From Bugula neritina (Eukaryota > Bryozoa > Gymnolaemata > Cheilostomatida > Bugulidae), in contig OZ037771.1 of the NCBI GenBank assembly GCA_964035545.1, forward strand, positions 9,617,408 through 9,681,407: a DNA stretch of 64,000 bases, in the 5' to 3' direction. Positions within the stretch are counted from its first letter, which is position 1; each line of letters opens with the position of its first letter. A program made the translations under genes and the position numbers. Below, piece by piece: positions 29,437-39,620 of the stretch. The notes below the pieces were generated by a model, which made no database searches, was not told the DNA's origin, and saw only the letters and a program-made list of their open reading frames with translations.

Positions 29437-30680
29437 CTACAGGACACCAAGTGATCGTTCTTGAGGTAATAGATCAGAGGTGAGATTTAGGGTGGCAAGT
29501 GTATTTGCACACTCACTCCTTGGTAACTGTGACATGACAGACCTACTGTTAGAGGCTATTTTGTGAAGCTTAAATTGACCGGTTTGGCAAACTGACTGAG
29601 TTTGTTTAATCAGGATAATAGCTTCTGCTTCACTGGAAACACTTGTGAGAACATCATCAACGTAAAAGTTGTGATGAATGAAGTGATGTGATGGTGCAAG
29701 AGTCGGTGATAATGACTTGCAGCGATCAGCTAGAAACCTGAGACCGTAGGTTGCACATGCGAGAGAAGATTGAGCTCCAAAAAAATGAACAGTCATCTTG
29801 TAAGTAGCATATCTTCCATCTTTATTGTACCATATAAAGTTAGGATAGTCTTGGTGCTCTGGTAAAACCTTGAATTGATGGAACATTCGTTCTATGTCCC
29901 CCATAAAGGCTATATGATTCTTCCTAAATTGCAGTAGGATACCTTAGAGGTCATTTATGTGATCTGGACCATGCAGAAGGAAGTTATTCAGACTAACTCC
30001 TCCTACCATAGCAGTGCAATCAAAGACAACACGAATGCAATCAGGCTTGTGAGGATGAAACACTCCAAAGGGAGGAATATACCAGGAAGTGGTTGAATCA
30101 TGAGGAGCAATAACAGCTTCACCCTTAGAAATGAGGTCAGTCATGAAATGGTGGTATTGAGTTTTGTACGCAGGATTACTGTTGAACTTCTTCTCTAGAA
30201 GTCTGAATCGATGTAGTGCAGAGGACTTGGGGTCAATATGTGGAGGTTTAGCTTTAAATGGCAACGGCATCCAGACCCTGTTATTTTTCATTGTGGTCTG
30301 ACTTTTCATTGTGAAGAGAAATTGCTTGTCTTCAATAAGGAGACTTGGTGTTTCATCGTGTGAGTCTGAATATTCAGGGTTGAATATGTCAATTAGCTTA
30401 GCAAGCTCTTTTTTTGGATTAGCAGTACACTTGAAAGTTACTAGCTCTCTGCCCTGTGGCACTGGTCGATTGATTATTTTAGTATGTGTAATATGCTGAG
30501 GATTTATTTTACCCATGACTTTCCAACCTATCACTGTCTTGATTGCAAACGGTTCTTCTTTGTTACTTGTGATAAGGATTTGTTGAGGTCTGTATGCCTC
30601 CATGAAAGTGTTGCTAATCAATAATATTACTGGGATATTGTTAGTGGAATCCGGTAGTTCATCTGCCACTGGCAACAAGT
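29437..30680 (-). pseudogene. BEL reverse transcriptase
   Basis: Frames 30678-29944 and 29904-29437 are in phase. Motifs in order: AIKTVIGWKVMGKI, RFRLLEKKF, IRVVFDCTAMVGGVSLNNFL, a TAA at about 29944-29946, DIERMFHQFKVLPEHQDY, FGAQSSLACATYGL, and the catalytic box FYVDDVLTS (YVDD). All main RT blocks are present; the lesion count is low compared with the integrase. Confidence 0.92.
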
Positions 30681-31074
30681 GGGGCCATGTCTGTAGCTTT
30701 TGCTTTGTAGGAATTTGAGTGTTGTCAATAGATAGTGTTGGGTGTGAATAACATGGTGGTGGTGAATGTCGCTCTGTACCTCTGTAGGCACGAACCTATA
30801 AGCCTGTAACAATATCACAGTCAATTGGTTTGTTGTTAGAAGTCAATGTGGTAAGACCAATTTATATTTTCATAGTGTCAGGATTCAGTTTTGCTATAGT
30901 GTTGTAGGTTATGTAAGTGGTGTCAGACATGGAGTCCACTAGGGCAAAAACTAAACATTCTTTTGATGGGTTTTCCTCACTGCTGACCCAAACTGGTATT
31001 ACCCATGATAAGCTATCAGGGGCAATATTGATGCAATTAAAATTTCCAGTGAAGGTTTGTTTATCATCATCTAG
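30681..31074 (-). pseudogene. BEL protease (DUF1758-like)
   Basis: In the pol frame: FALVDSMSDTTYI is the active-site segment of BEL/Pao proteases, with Met in place of the Gly of DSG/DTG. Variation at this third position is, to my memory, seen in some BEL elements, so it need not be a loss. Two stops (about 30862 and 30797) follow, then the spacer to RT. Confidence 0.75.
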
Positions 31075-31510
31075 TCATTTATCTGATGCATTTTGTTGAG
31101 AGCTTTGTGCTTCTGGGTTTTCCTGTGAATCTGGTTTTGTAGTGAGTTGCTTGTTTGAACCATTGGATGTTGCTACGTTTTTAGGGTATTTATGCATTTT
31201 GTGAAGAGAAGTTGGATTCCTTTCTTTGCAGGTGTTACAGACAGCAGGAGATTCACATTCCTTGGCAATGTGGTTACCATCTAAACAGGCATAGCAAAAG
31301 TGTTTGCCTTTGATGAACTCATGAGCTTCAGAAAATGGCAGAAGTTTTAGCTTTCTAAAAACAGCAGTTTTGTGATTGTCCATTTTGCAGAATATAGATG
31401 CATGAATGTGTGCCTTAAATTGCTGTGGAGTAACTTCGAACTGCTGTGCAGCAAATGTCCTCTTTGGAATTACAGGTTTTTTTATAATGTCTTGAGTTTT
31501 TGTCTTTGCT
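31075..31510 (-). pseudogene. BEL gag C-terminal zinc-knuckle region
   Basis: In frame with pol: TPQQFKAHIHASIFC, then CYACLDGNHIAKEC (CX2CX4HX4C) followed by CNTCKERNPTSLHK, a second C2H2-like knuckle. This double knuckle after the DUF1759-like domain is the usual BEL arrangement. Ends at a TGA at 31077-31075. The gag-to-pol frame here is continuous with protease, so a single gag-pol polyprotein is likely. Confidence 0.85.
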
Positions 31511-32213
31511 TATGTGTTTGATTCATGGAGAGCTTTTGACAATAAATTTTGAGCTATATCACAGTGGTGTGATAAAATGTTATAAATGTTTTTAGAGGAG
31601 CAAATCTCCCAGTCTCTTTTTCTAATCTGGTAGACTCGTCAGCCCACATTTATCCGATTTGATGTGGAATTTTCACTATTAACCTTTTATTGGCTGCTTT
31701 CGTATTGAGGTTGATGTCTGCATCAAGACCATCAATATATTCCAGTAAATCAATAAAATCTTCTAAAGCTTTTGCATCTCTTTGGTTTATTTTTGGCCAG
31801 TTTTGGAGTTTATCTAAGTATGCCTCTGTTATTTTTTCTCCTTTCCCGTATCTGTCATCTAATTTAGCCCAGGCTGCCTCATATGAGTGTTCTGTCTTTT
31901 GTCTGTAAAGACCTTGGATGACTTTGTAAGCTCTGCCGTCTACAAACTGTCTTAAATTTAACCATTTTTGCTCGGCTGAGCTTTTTGAGAGGTTAAAAGC
32001 CTCATTGAAGGCCACCTTCCAATCTTGGTATTTCAGTGGATCGCCCGAAAACATGGGGGGCTCTGATGGACATTGCCTAACTAGGTTGATAGCTTCAGCG
32101 TAATCATCAGGTGTAAAGGCAGGTTGCTGTTGGTAGCTGGGGTTAGTAACAGGGCTTTGATAAGCAACCTGGGGAACATTGCTTGAGAGCTCATTAGACT
32201 GTAAAAAAGGGTT
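31511..32213 (-). pseudogene. BEL gag, DUF1759-like part
   Basis: 32213-31650: PPMFSGDPLKYQDWKVAF, QKWLNLRQFVDGRAYKVIQG, YGKGEKITEAYLDKL and KALEDFIDLLEYIDGL are typical of this gag domain. A TAA at 31652-31650 follows PHQIG and the frame goes on with MWADESTRLEKETGRF. A one- or two-base shift between about 31600 and 31510 separates it from the knuckle frame. The N-terminal part was displaced by the TIR element. Confidence 0.88.
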
Positions 32214-34784
32214 CACAGTTAGTTTAAGGTCATGCTTTTCAGTTTCTGGCTCTTTGCCAGGTGCTTTATGTTCTATATGAACAATGTTCCACTGATAGCT
32301 CGAACAGGTTGAATGTCACAAGAACAAAAAAAATATGAAAAGATAAAGAAACTTATGTTCTCCAATATACTTTTTTATTTTTTTCAAAAGCCAATTCATG
32401 TTTAAGTTATAGCTTGTTGAAAAAACTAGTCCCCCTTCCACATTCTCTTTAATTTATACGCTCCTGACTTGTTATTGTGTCTCAATATGCCTTGTATTTG
32501 AGTGCTTGTTAGTCTCGCTTCACTAACTTTGCCTATACTTCACAAGTGCCAGTGCTGCTGGCTCAAAAGCTAAATGTTATAAACTGTCAGCTAAAATCTG
32601 ATCTAGTATTCCTAGGTTGGTTGGCCTAAATAAAACAATAGTCAAATCATGATTTCATGTTTTAAAAATTTACTCTATTCTAACCTGCTGCCTAGCTAGT
32701 TATATTTTTGATGTATAATTACAGAATTTGTGATACATTTTTTTGGCAACCATCCGAGTTATAAAATGCAGTAATGGTACTTATAATATTATATTATTAT
32801 CATTATAATATACTATATAGTATTATGTGTGTTTTTATTATACTGCATAATATATATTTTATTATTGTTGTTGTGCAAACAAGTGCAATTAACCTAGTTT
32901 TCAAAATGTACCTCTAAATTATCAGAATATCAGTTTAGATATTTCCATACTTTGCTAGGTAAACCTAAAAAAAGAGGCTGTATTCCCAAAGTAAAGGGTG
33001 TTGAACTATGAACTATATTAGATTTGCCACTCTGCTACCAAGTGCATCAGTATAATATTATATGAATAGCTCTGATGCTTTGTCTCCAGTGGCTGGCTGC
33101 GATATGATAACTTAGCCAACTTCCAAGAGTTTAAAATTGGCGCAATTATTCAAGAGGTTACATACTGCAGAGAGCTAGCAGTGATAGTAACCTTGCTATT
33201 GACAGTACTTATTACAACTGCCAGCATATAAGCTGCATTGTAGAATGCCGTTGGGGTAGGCTAGTAAAACCAAATTCTGCTCTCTAATATATTTTAGACA
33301 CAATGCAGCAACATAGTTTTTAGTTTCAAATTATATTGCCACCCTTACATGAGCTGTGGGCTTCATAAAGATTCATATGATTAGATATTTATGCTATAGG
33401 CCCTACCTGTGCTAGTGTATGATGAAAATAACACACCATTGTCAAAGTTAACTTCAAGTATGTTGTTTTCCAGAAACTCAGTATTGTCCATTTATCTCTC
33501 GCATACAAATACTTATGTAATGGCATACAGTTTAAGTTTTATTTTAGAGCACATCTGCAAACTCTACAATAAGAGCTTGCTTTACCAGTCTATTTCAGAC
33601 CTGTTTTTGTAGCTAGTAATACGCAAGCTACTTATTTTTAAACTTTTGGGTTATTTGTTCAAAACCATTAGCTTTGCTAGTAACCTGAGGCTATTGCAAC
33701 AGTTTACTGCTGATCAACATGAATTGACAGCCTAATAATTATAACCCATTTGCCGCGAAATATTTATGAAATAACTGTTACTCAAATAGTGAGCGACTTA
33801 CTAACGATGACTGCGTGGTCCAGAGGTCAACGGCGTCGGCGAGGAGTTGGTTGGTCATGGTTCAACCCTAGTTTGTTGCAATTTTTTTTGTCAACTTATG
33901 CAAATCCTACGCATGTATAATAAATATGGCTATAATTGTAAAGTTTTTTTAACTTTTGTTCAACGGTAAGACAACATACATGCATAATAATTAGATACTG
34001 AACACTGGGCTAAACCTTAAATTGATCTTATAGAATACAATGTACTTAAAATAATCATATGTGAATTAGAGAAACTGAAAGTACACCTGCTGCACTATAA
34101 ACAAACCTTTACTGACAAGACTGCAAAGTGAAGTGATTTAGCTGAAATTAACTCTGCCAAACAAACAAAGAATTATGTTGTGCTGAGGCATTTTCAATAG
34201 ATTGTAACATAGTGAGATATTCAGCAAAGTGCTAATGTAAAACAGGGAACAATATATTGGCAGAAATCCAATAGATTGCCAATTTGTGCGAGAGGGTACT
34301 ATATGTTATTGTAATAGCGCGCAGAGCGGCAAACGTACTGGGAATGTTATAATTAGTCATAGGAGCGTAGCTAGAACCACCATATGAAGAATTTAGAAAA
34401 TTGCAGTGAGACTTGCAAAATGGTGTATGTTTTTACCAAATTGTGAAGAGCATAAACAGAATTTCAAAAAACAAAGAAAGTATATTAGAGAAAACATATC
34501 AAGGAATGTCAAGTTTAACTTTTAGACTTTATAAAATGAATCCCCTGTGCTACAGCAGTGGAACATGGAGGGTGTAAAATTTTACTTATTATGCAACAAC
34601 TTTCTCAGAAAATTTTTTCTTGAAAAATTAAAAAAGTATATGAAAGAGGAATGCAAGAGCTATCTTTTCATGTAAAATTTATTAATGTGAGACAAAAACT
34701 GTTCGAGCTATCCCCTGGAAACTGTTTATGTATAACATAAAGCAGTGCCTGAATCTGGAAAGTAATGACCTTAAACTAACTGTG
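32214..34784. mobile_element. 2.57-kb terminal-inverted-repeat element inside BEL gag
   Basis: The ends are perfect 20-bp inverted repeats (CACAGTTAGTTTAAGGTCAT at 32214; its reverse complement ending at 34784), with similarity extending to about 90 bp with an indel (shared GCTTTATGTT and ATAGCTCGAAC). It interrupts gag between two in-frame halves. Flanks are GGTT on the left and TTTG on the right: at most a 2-3 bp duplication. No transposase is recognisable; the longest frame is 67 codons (33409-33612, no motif). CAC termini occur in CACTA/EnSpm, Transib and hAT relatives; I cannot choose. It is a non-autonomous or gutted DNA transposon. Confidence 0.8.
33806..33890 (+). repeat. Possible tRNA-derived SINE head or tRNA relic
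   Basis: TGGTCCAGAGGT (33816-33827) resembles a tRNA A box, and GGTTCAACCC (33859-33868) a B box, at a tRNA-like spacing. No cloverleaf could be completed by eye. An AT-rich tail follows. It lies within the TIR element. Confidence 0.45.
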
Positions 34785-35605
34785 TTTGTGGATGGTACAG
34801 GTGTGGTTGGAAGAATACGAGAGTGCATGATATTTTTAGTCAGACGCTGAGGTGTGTGAATGATTGGTTGAGGTGGCGTAGCTGGTGTGATGGATGGCAA
34901 CTGATTTAGAAGTGAAGAAGAGCTGTCCTTCTTTTCCTCTTCTTCAATGGCTTGGGCTATGACTTGCTCTTCAGCCTCCGCTGCGTGCATTTCAGCCTGA
35001 AGCTCTTGCTGCTTGACAGCGTTTGTAAGTTGACTAGCTTGCTGTCGTAACTCATGAATTATATTGGCAGATTCTAATTTTTTTCTTAGTGCGGCTGCTT
35101 TAGCTGTGGATTACACCTGCATTAATCTGAGCTGTGACTGTGAACTAGCACGAAATGAGTGATAAGATGAAGCCGGTTTTGAACTTACAAAATGACTAGC
35201 GGATTCTAAGATCTCAAAGCGCTGAATTTCTTGTGCTGGCTTGAAGCCAGCAGTTTTTGTTTTGGTTGAAAGTTTACTCATTCGATCTATGACATCACCA
35301 ATCAATGTTTCACAATCAGAATGCGATCTATCCATTTGATTTCGGACTCGAAGATCTGGCTCATGATCTCCTAGCATGAGGCGCCACTCATCATAGGTTC
35401 CTTTTAAATTGTGTTTAGCTTGGGATAGTTGGTTTTTATAACCTTCGAATGAGTCGTACGAAATATCCTGTTTTGATGCAAAGTGAGAACATATAGATTT
35501 GTGTCACTCAGCACAGTTTGTGATTTCATTGTCTAGTTGTGTAGCTTTCTGATTAATTTTTGTTCTTAAAGATGTATGGGATTTTGAGGCATTTGATTCA
35601 GACAT
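34785..35605 (-). pseudogene. BEL gag, N-terminal part
   Basis: Start ATG at 35605 (MSESNASKSHTSLR). One frame with a TGA at 35506-35504 and a TAA at 35113-35111. The region from about 35090 to 34930 is a predicted coiled coil rich in Gln and Glu (LRQQASQLTNAVKQQELQ, then EEQVIAQAIEEEEKK), followed by a Pro/Thr-rich linker cut by the TIR element. The gag N-terminus of BEL elements commonly has such a helical region. Confidence 0.8.
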
Positions 35606-35644
35606 CACTTATTTAGGTATGAAAGCGTAGCAATCACAAAGAAT
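35606..35644 (-). other. BEL leader, gag-proximal end
   Basis: 39 bp between the gag ATG and the 5' LTR of Ty3-4. The rest of the leader lies beyond Ty3-4 at 43200-43850. Confidence 0.65.
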
Positions 35645-36063
35645 TGTAATGGATTTCAGTGGTGCAATTTATTGTTAGTTATTATATCGAAAGGGTCGAC
35701 TCTATACTGTATGCTATTGTGGAGATCGACTACATCGACCTCCAGTGACTTGTAGCTATGGCCAACAGTGGCACCACTAGTAACAACCAATCAGGACTGA
35801 TACACTAATTGATAGCAGGTGGAGCTAGCTACTCGTAGTTGAAGCGCGCTGAGTAGCTAGCCAGGCAGAGCAGCTTGGGACTTCGTTTAGAGTACTTGTG
35901 TATAAAGCTCACTTATTATGTAATCGTTTCAATTCATGTTAGCAATAAATAAAACTTTTTGTATCTTGTAATGAATAAACTTTTGATAACGTAAACAACC
36001 TGGTGTAGTGGCTTTGTTTAAGTCGACCCACACATAATATAGTGAATTGTGGAATTCACTACA
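35645..36063 (+). repeat. Ty3-4 5' LTR
   Basis: 419 bp, TGTAATGG to TTCACTACA. Same length as the 3' LTR with about 20 differences by eye (roughly 95% identical). AATAAA at 35944-35949. Confidence 0.96.
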
Positions 36064-36064
36064 G

Positions 36065-36082
36065 TGGTGGCAGCAGTGGGAT
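36065..36082 (+). promoter_or_regulatory. Ty3-4 primer-binding site (tRNA-Leu type)
   Basis: TGGTGGCAGCAGTGGGAT, one G after the LTR. One base differs from Ty3-2 and Ty3-3. Confidence 0.8.
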
Positions 36083-36118
36083 TCCACTTGATACAAATGC
36101 TCCTAGCCAGGGAGTAAG

Positions 36119-36991
36119 ATAGCCGACGAGGACGACGCGCCCGGACAGGAACCGGCAGCAATAGAGGAGGATCACATAGGCGGCCCAGCGCTGCCTATGA
36201 ACAGGTACCACTTGCGGGCTCCCATCTTCTCAGGGGAAGAAGATGTGGAGCAATTCATCACGGAGTTTAGTGATGTGGCGGCCATCTGCAGATGGCCGAA
36301 TAGGGTTACCCTGATCCAGCTGCGGTTATGTCTGACAGGGCCGGCTAAACCCTATGGGATAAGCCAGAATGTCGGTGACATATTTGAAGCATTACGAGCT
36401 CAGTTTGGATTAACCGCTCGAGATGCTCGCGTGCAACTGCAGGGGCTTAGGAGAAATCTTAAGACCAACCTGCAAGAGCATGCTACCGCAGTCGAACGAC
36501 TGGCGCAAGTCGCCTACGGTGACTTGCCTGCTGATAGTCGACAGAGCCTAGCACTGGATGCATTCCTCCAGTCTATTAACAACCTCGGTCTGAAACAGCA
36601 TCTGCTGGTGGCCGAAGTTGAGACTATGGAGAGAGCTCTAAGGCTTGGGAATGCTTATTTCCAAGCCGACAGTGCGAGTCGACCTGGTGCGACGATACAG
36701 CAGGTCGGAGCAGACGACGACGTGTCGACGTCGCCGGCGAAGACAGCTGTACATGTCGCCTCGGCAGCAGCAGACGAATCGACTAGCTTGACCACAAGCT
36801 TGATTCGAGAACTGCTAGCCGAGATCAGGCAACTGCGTTAGCAGTCGACAGCCGAGCGACCCAGGAGGTCGTCGGTAGCTGTCGACGACAGGCGCCGCCC
36901 CGTATGCTGGGGCTGTGGTTTTGGTGGGCACTTCATGCGAAGTTGCCCCCATGGTAGTGGGAGGCAGTTAAACAGCAACGGCCAACCGTAA
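36119..36991 (+). pseudogene. Ty3-4 gag
   Basis: The frame opens at about 36119, where ATA stands in the start position (followed by ADEDDAPGQEPAAIEED); the first in-frame ATG is at 36197. The capsid runs from RAPIFSGEEDVEQFI to RLGNAYFQADS. A TAG at 36839-36841 (probably from CAG) precedes a Pro/Arg-rich linker and an intact CX2CX4HX4C knuckle (CWGCGFGGHFMRSC). Ends at TAA 36989-36991, just after the slippery heptamer. Confidence 0.88.
36967..36973 (+). promoter_or_regulatory. Ty3-4 slippery heptamer GTTAAAC
   Basis: In gag phase G TTA AAC; shifting back one base enters the frame of protease and RT. The 9-bp hairpin of Ty3-1 and Ty3-3 is not present downstream. Only a weak GGCC/GGCC pairing can be drawn. 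Confidence 0.65.
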
Positions 36992-38030
36992 CTTCCGCCG
37001 ACCGTGGGCCCCAGTTTAACCCCCCAAGGCAGAGGCCAAGGCCCAAACCCCACCGGGTGAGGAGGCCGCCTTCGCCAGAGTGGCAAGCCCCAAGGAGAGT
37101 TAGCAGGCTGCAAGGCCCACCAAAACCTTCGGCTTGGGCACTCAAAAACCGCTTTGAAGGTTTGCTTGATGAGGGAGTGAACGACGAGTGGGAGCAAAAC
37201 AGGGATTTTCCTCGGTTGCTCACACGAGCATCAGTCCGAGAATTCACTCGGCCGCCCGTGTGTGAGCGAGACCGAGACGTAACCTGCTAGCCCACGCGAC
37301 GTCGACGACCCCCTCGCAACCGAAAAGCACAGGTGCATCCCCAACTCCATGCACATGAGGTGTCGCTTCAAGAGACGAACCGCTCAGTGAGCGCTCAGCC
37401 ATATGGAAGCAGCTATTTCCTCCCCGGCCAACTTGCTGGCAAAGCTGTCACGTTCCTGTTGGATACTGGGTGCACCACAAATCTACTGAGTCGGCGTCTA
37501 TTCGACACTCTCAGTGCCAGGGACAGGGCTAGCCTCGAACCATATGAAGGGGAACAGGGCACGTTGGCGGACGGGTCGTGTATTCCTTTCTATGGGGTAA
37601 TCCAGTTGACTGGTAGAGTCTGTGATCAGATGATCAGTGAGACCTTCGTCGTCAGTCAACTCAAGGAGGACGCCATCTTGGGCATGCCATTTCTGAAGCG
37701 ACACAGGTGCTACATCGACTTTAGCAAGTCGGCGGTAGTGATGGCTGGGCGTGAGCTGGCCTGTGTCGACCGATTTGGCCGACCCTTGGTGGGGGGAGTG
37801 CAGGTGGTACAGTGTTGCACTGTACCTGGGTGCTCCCAGGCTACAGTTCGCTGCAGAGTGAACTGTAGGGAAATCTCCGAGCTTGGAGTGGTGGAAGGTG
37901 CACTGGGGGGCGTCCAGCTCGCTAACAGTCTGAACAGGCTGGATGAGCAGGGGGAGTTCCTGGTCCAGTGCGTAAACCCTTTCACGGAGCCGGTAGAATT
38001 GCCGGCTGGGTCTCTAGTGGGGAAGTTCCA
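36974..38030 (+). pseudogene. Ty3-4 protease region
   Basis: After the frameshift an Arg/Pro-rich linker runs to a TAG at 37288-37290 and continues in the same frame from 37291. The retropepsin has FLLDTGCTTNLLSRRLF (DTG triad, about 37453-37500) and AILGMPFLKRHRCYIDF. At the codon that is a stop in Ty3-1 and Ty3-3 this copy has Ser. The protease itself is uninterrupted. Confidence 0.9.
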
Positions 38031-39620
38031 CTCTGTACAGGAGGAGGATGGAGGGCCCGTGCTGGAGACGGCGGACGAAGCCCGTGGGGTACCCACTAGA
38101 GACGGCAGGGGGCCGGTGCCTAAACACGTAGTGGAGTTGTACGAGAATGCCTGTGATGGCTGTGAGAGCAAGCGAGAACGCCTGGTGATGGCGCGGCTAC
38201 TCTCTGAGTACAAGGACGTGTTCAGTTGCGGCGACCATGACATGGGTCTGACTAAGACTGTCTGTCACGAGATACCCCTGGCGGCGGGGACGGCGCCCAT
38301 CCGGCAGCCGACCCGCCGGTTAGGTCCTGAGAAGGAGAGAGAAGTGAGCCGTCAGGTGCAAGACCTTCTGAACCGGGACCTGATTGAGCCAGGCCATGGG
38401 GCCTGGAGTTCTCCAGTCGTCCTGGTTCGGAAAAAGGATGGGAGCTGGAGGTTTTGCGTTGATTATTGCAGGCTGAACAGCGTGACCATCCAGGGCGCTT
38501 ACCCTCTCCCTAGGATCAATGAGTCGCTCGATGCCTTAGCTGGTAGCAAGTTCTTCAGCACGTTGGACTTGCTAAGCGGGTATTGGCAGGTGCCCCTGAG
38601 TCCTGAAGCACAGGACAAGGCTGCTTTCATAACGCGGGATGGGCTCTGGAAATGGAAGGTGTTGCCATTCGGACTTACGTCCGCACTGGCCACCTTTCAG
38701 CGACTCATGGAGCAGGTCCTGAGTGGGCTGCACTGAAAGACCTTGCTCATCTATCTCGATGATGTCATTGTCATCTCCCCCGACTTTGACACACATGTCA
38801 GTCGACTCAGGGAGGTGTTTGACAGGCTTCGAGCTGCTGGTCTGAAACTCAAGCCCTCTAAGTGTGCATTACTGCAACGCGAGGTCAAGTACCTGGGCCA
38901 TGTAGTTGGTCGAGATAGGGTCGCCACCGTCCTCGAGAAGGTACGGGCTGTGAGGGACTGGGCCGTCCCTGTCGACCTCCCAGAATGGCGGGCATTCCTG
39001 GGACTGGTAGGGTACTATCGTCAGTACATACCAGACTTCGCCGGAATTGCACAGCCGTTAAATCGGCTGACAGCAAAGGGGGTGCGCTGGCAGTGGACAC
39101 AGGCCGAGCAGAAGGCATTTGACCACCTGAAGGGTCGCCTGGTGGAAGCACCCATCTTGGCGTATCCTGACCCTGCGAAGGAGTACATTTTGGATACTGA
39201 TGTCAGTAACCATAATGTGGGGGCTGTGCTGTCGCAAGTCCAAGATGGTCGCGAGGTGGTGGTGGCTTACTGTAGCAAAGCCCTGTCGGCGCCTGAGAAG
39301 AACTACTGTACAACCAGGAGGGAACTCTTGGCAGTAGTCAAGGCGGTCAAACACTTTAGACCATATCTATATGGGCGCACATTCCGGCTTCGGACGGACC
39401 ATGCGTCTTTGATATGGCTGTGTCGACGGGCAGAACCATCAAGCAAAGTAGCGCGCTGGCTAGAGATCCTGGCAGAGTTTTCTTATCGGATCGAACACCG
39501 ACCCAGTAGGAAACACGGTAACGCCGATGGACTCAGCCGCCGCCAGGCAGATGGGTGTAAGCAGTGCCAGATTATTGAGCGCAGGGATGGTGAACCACTC
39601 GCTCGGACGTTGAAGCGCAG
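38031..39620 (+). pseudogene. Ty3-4 reverse transcriptase and RNase H, one stop
   Basis: The same frame as protease through SSPVVLVRKKDGSWRFCVDY, STLDLLSGYWQVPLS and PFGLTSALATFQRLM. A TGA at 38734-38736 (Trp in relatives) lies just before the catalytic IYLDDVIVISPDF. The thumb has FLGLVGYYRQYIPDF. RNase H shows EYILDTDVSNHNVGAVLSQV, NYCTTRRELLAVVKAV, LRTDHASLIWLC and HGNADGLSRR. The frame is lost by a one-base shift near 39590-39630. All catalytic residues that I can see are retained. Confidence 0.94.

Noticed and set aside
33806-33890. Functional tRNA gene
   Set aside because: The A/B boxes are tRNA-like, but no acceptor stem or anticodon arm can be paired.
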